A stretch of DNA of 64,000 nt from JAWRCU01 sp033542235 (GTDB taxonomy: Bacteria > Pseudomonadota > Alphaproteobacteria > Rhizobiales > Rhizobiaceae): the NCBI RefSeq assembly GCF_033542235.1, contig NZ_JAWRCU010000010.1:124001-188000 (forward strand). Reading direction: 5' to 3'. Shown in pieces: positions 63,053 to 64,000 of the stretch. How positions within the stretch are numbered: position 1 is the first letter of the stretch; each line of letters opens with the position of its first letter. The notes beneath the pieces are model-generated. The model was not told the DNA's origin. It did not search any database and saw only the letters and a list, made by a program, of their open reading frames with translations. A program made the translations under genes and the position numbers.

Positions 63053-63481
63053 TCAGGCTGCGGGCTGGCTGCTCGCATCCTTGATCGTCACGCCGGGCCC
63101 GACGACGAGCTGGCTGCCGTCCTTGAGGATGGCCATGAGCCCGTCGGAATAGACCTTGACCTGCGAGATGATGCCGCTCGTCTTGCCGTCCGCAGAGGTG
63201 ATCTCGCGGCCGATCAGCGAGCCCGCCTGCGTGAGGGTATTCGACTGCAGGATCTGGTCGAGCTTGGCGTTCGACTGGACGCTCTGCTCGACCTGCGAGA
63301 AGGTGGCGAGCTGGGCGACGAAGTCGGTCGATTCCATCGGCTTGGTCGGATCCTGGTTCTTCAGCTCCGCGACGAGCAGCTTGAGGAAGGAATTGTAGTC
63401 GACCCTGGTCTTCGACGTTGCGTCTGTCTGCGAACTCGGGTTCGACGCGGGCGGATTGGAGACGGGAGCGATGGTGGTCAT
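63053..63481 (-). CDS. flgD: flagellar hook capping/assembly protein FlgD
   Basis: A 142-residue FlgD. The conserved N-terminal part is DYNSFLKLLVAELKNQDPTKPMESTDFVAQLATFSQVEQS. The C-terminal domain is short, typical of alphaproteobacteria. It acts as the scaffold for hook growth and is exported. It overlaps flbT by four bases and is followed by fliQ. Confidence 0.93.
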   Translation of the reverse strand: MTTIAPVSNPPASNPSSQTDATSKTRVDYNSFLKLLVAELKNQDPTKPMESTDFVAQLATFSQVEQSVQSNAKLDQILQSNTLTQAGSLIGREITSADGKTSGIISQVKVYSDGLMAILKDGSQLVVGPGVTIKDASSQPAA

Positions 63482-63936
63482 CTTCTGATCCCTTCTGCAG
63501 CAAGCAGTTCACGGCTCTCCGTGGGCATCGGCGCCGCCTGCCTGCCTTGATTGAGAATTTCATTCTCGACTGCGTAAAGCGCCCGGATTTCTTTCAGCGC
63601 CTCGTAAACTTCACCCTGGTTGACCAGCCTGTCGATGTTCTTCAAGGCTGTGCGCACCTGCTCGTTGGTGAAGCTTGCGATCAGCAACGGCAGCGACTTC
63701 CGGAAAATGCCGAGCGCCTGGTCGGCACCCTCCGGGTTCATCAGCATGACCTGCACGATGAAGTAGAGCTGGCGGAGCGGCGTCGAGGCGTCCTCGGCCT
63801 GCAGCACATGGTTTTCAAGCAGGAACTGCACATCGTTGAGGAGCTCGATCGAGACCTTCCGGTCGACGCGGAGCACAGCGCCGTTGATGTAGATCTTCTC
63901 GTTGGGCTTCAACGAGATCTTCAAGGTGCGCTTCAT
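63478..63936 (-). CDS. flbT: flagellin synthesis repressor FlbT
   Basis: A 152-residue FlbT: LKISLKPNEKIYINGAVLRVDRKVSIELLNDVQFLLENHVLQAEDASTPLRQLYFIVQVMLMNPE. In alphaproteobacteria it binds flagellin mRNA and couples its stability to hook completion. The flaF stop overlaps its ATG (TGA/ATG). Confidence 0.93.
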   Translation of the reverse strand: MKRTLKISLKPNEKIYINGAVLRVDRKVSIELLNDVQFLLENHVLQAEDASTPLRQLYFIVQVMLMNPEGADQALGIFRKSLPLLIASFTNEQVRTALKNIDRLVNQGEVYEALKEIRALYAVENEILNQGRQAAPMPTESRELLAAEGIRR

Positions 63937-64000
63937 TGTATGCCGTCACGGATGATCTGCGACACCTCGATCAGCCCCTCGAAATTGTTCGAACGGCCCT
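63933..64000 (-). CDS. flaF: FlaF, 3' end only (gene runs off the window)
   Basis: The last 21 codons read GRSNNFEGLIEVSQIIRDGIQ and overlap the flbT start by three bases (ATGA). The position before flbT and the LIEV-x-x-IIRDG end match flaF of rhizobia, which promotes flagellin translation. Only the C terminus is visible, so the identity rests mainly on gene order. Confidence 0.7.
   Translation of the reverse strand, partial: GRSNNFEGLIEVSQIIRDGIQ

Overview
The window is GC-rich chromosomal DNA from an alphaproteobacterium of the order Rhizobiales. Mesorhizobium or a close relative in Phyllobacteriaceae is the best guess. The grounds are the flaF-flbT-flgD-fliQ-flhA-fliR flagellar order, FlbT/FlaF flagellin regulators, a high density of sugar ABC transporters, frequent ATGA/TGATG gene overlaps, and several families of long palindromic intergenic repeats of the kind common in rhizobia. 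No rRNA, tRNA, insertion sequence, prophage or CRISPR array was seen.

Layout. (1) 1-12.4 kb is a sugar-catabolism island. It holds a partial ROK kinase and a small P-loop kinase; a PF08013 (GatZ-like) protein with a PfkB kinase, a pair that elsewhere converts D-tagatose to fructose 6-phosphate; a LacI regulator; an frcBCA-like ABC importer; a divergent operon of Gfo/Idh/MocA oxidoreductase, TIM-barrel epimerase, alpha/beta hydrolase and a variant ribulose-phosphate 3-epimerase; then a second ROK kinase. (2) 12.4-19.7 kb, all minus strand, holds a winged-helix regulator, a TIGR03032-family protein and a 1440-residue autotransporter with about 14 passenger repeats. (3) 20-33.5 kb is mixed: glutathione transferase, an SDR with Phe in the Tyr position, an orphan sulfate-binding protein, guanine deaminase facing a nucleoside hydrolase, a BrnTA toxin-antitoxin pair with operators inside its promoter, a flavin reductase, a TetR-controlled RND efflux operon and an RraA-like protein. 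(4) 33.8-43.5 kb holds two divergent CUT1 sugar ABC operons. Neither encodes an ATPase. The rightward one continues into a PIG-L deacetylase homologue, a ROK kinase, a GntR/HutC regulator and a SIS-domain protein, which suggests amino-sugar use.

(5) 43.7-52.2 kb, minus strand, is a complete N-type rotary ATPase operon in the diagnostic order atpDCQRBEFAG, preceded by a succinate/acetyl-CoA transferase gene 30 bp upstream and followed by a small monooxygenase. (6) 52.4-57.4 kb holds a PilZ protein, a methionine-type ABC importer (metQ, metN, metI), a DeoR regulator and an SCP2 protein. (7) 57.6-64 kb, minus strand, is flagellar: flaF (partial), flbT, flgD, fliQ, flhA, fliR and four small genes of the basal-body/export type.

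How it works together. The first and fourth regions make the cell a scavenger of uncommon sugars, each unit pairing an importer with kinases, epimerases and a local regulator. The N-ATPase is an accessory ion pump next to presumed housekeeping genes. The autotransporter unit is the main candidate for a poorly described surface system. At least five palindromic repeat families sit between these blocks, one inside the flagellar operon. All functional statements come from reading translations and known family motifs; no database search was run.
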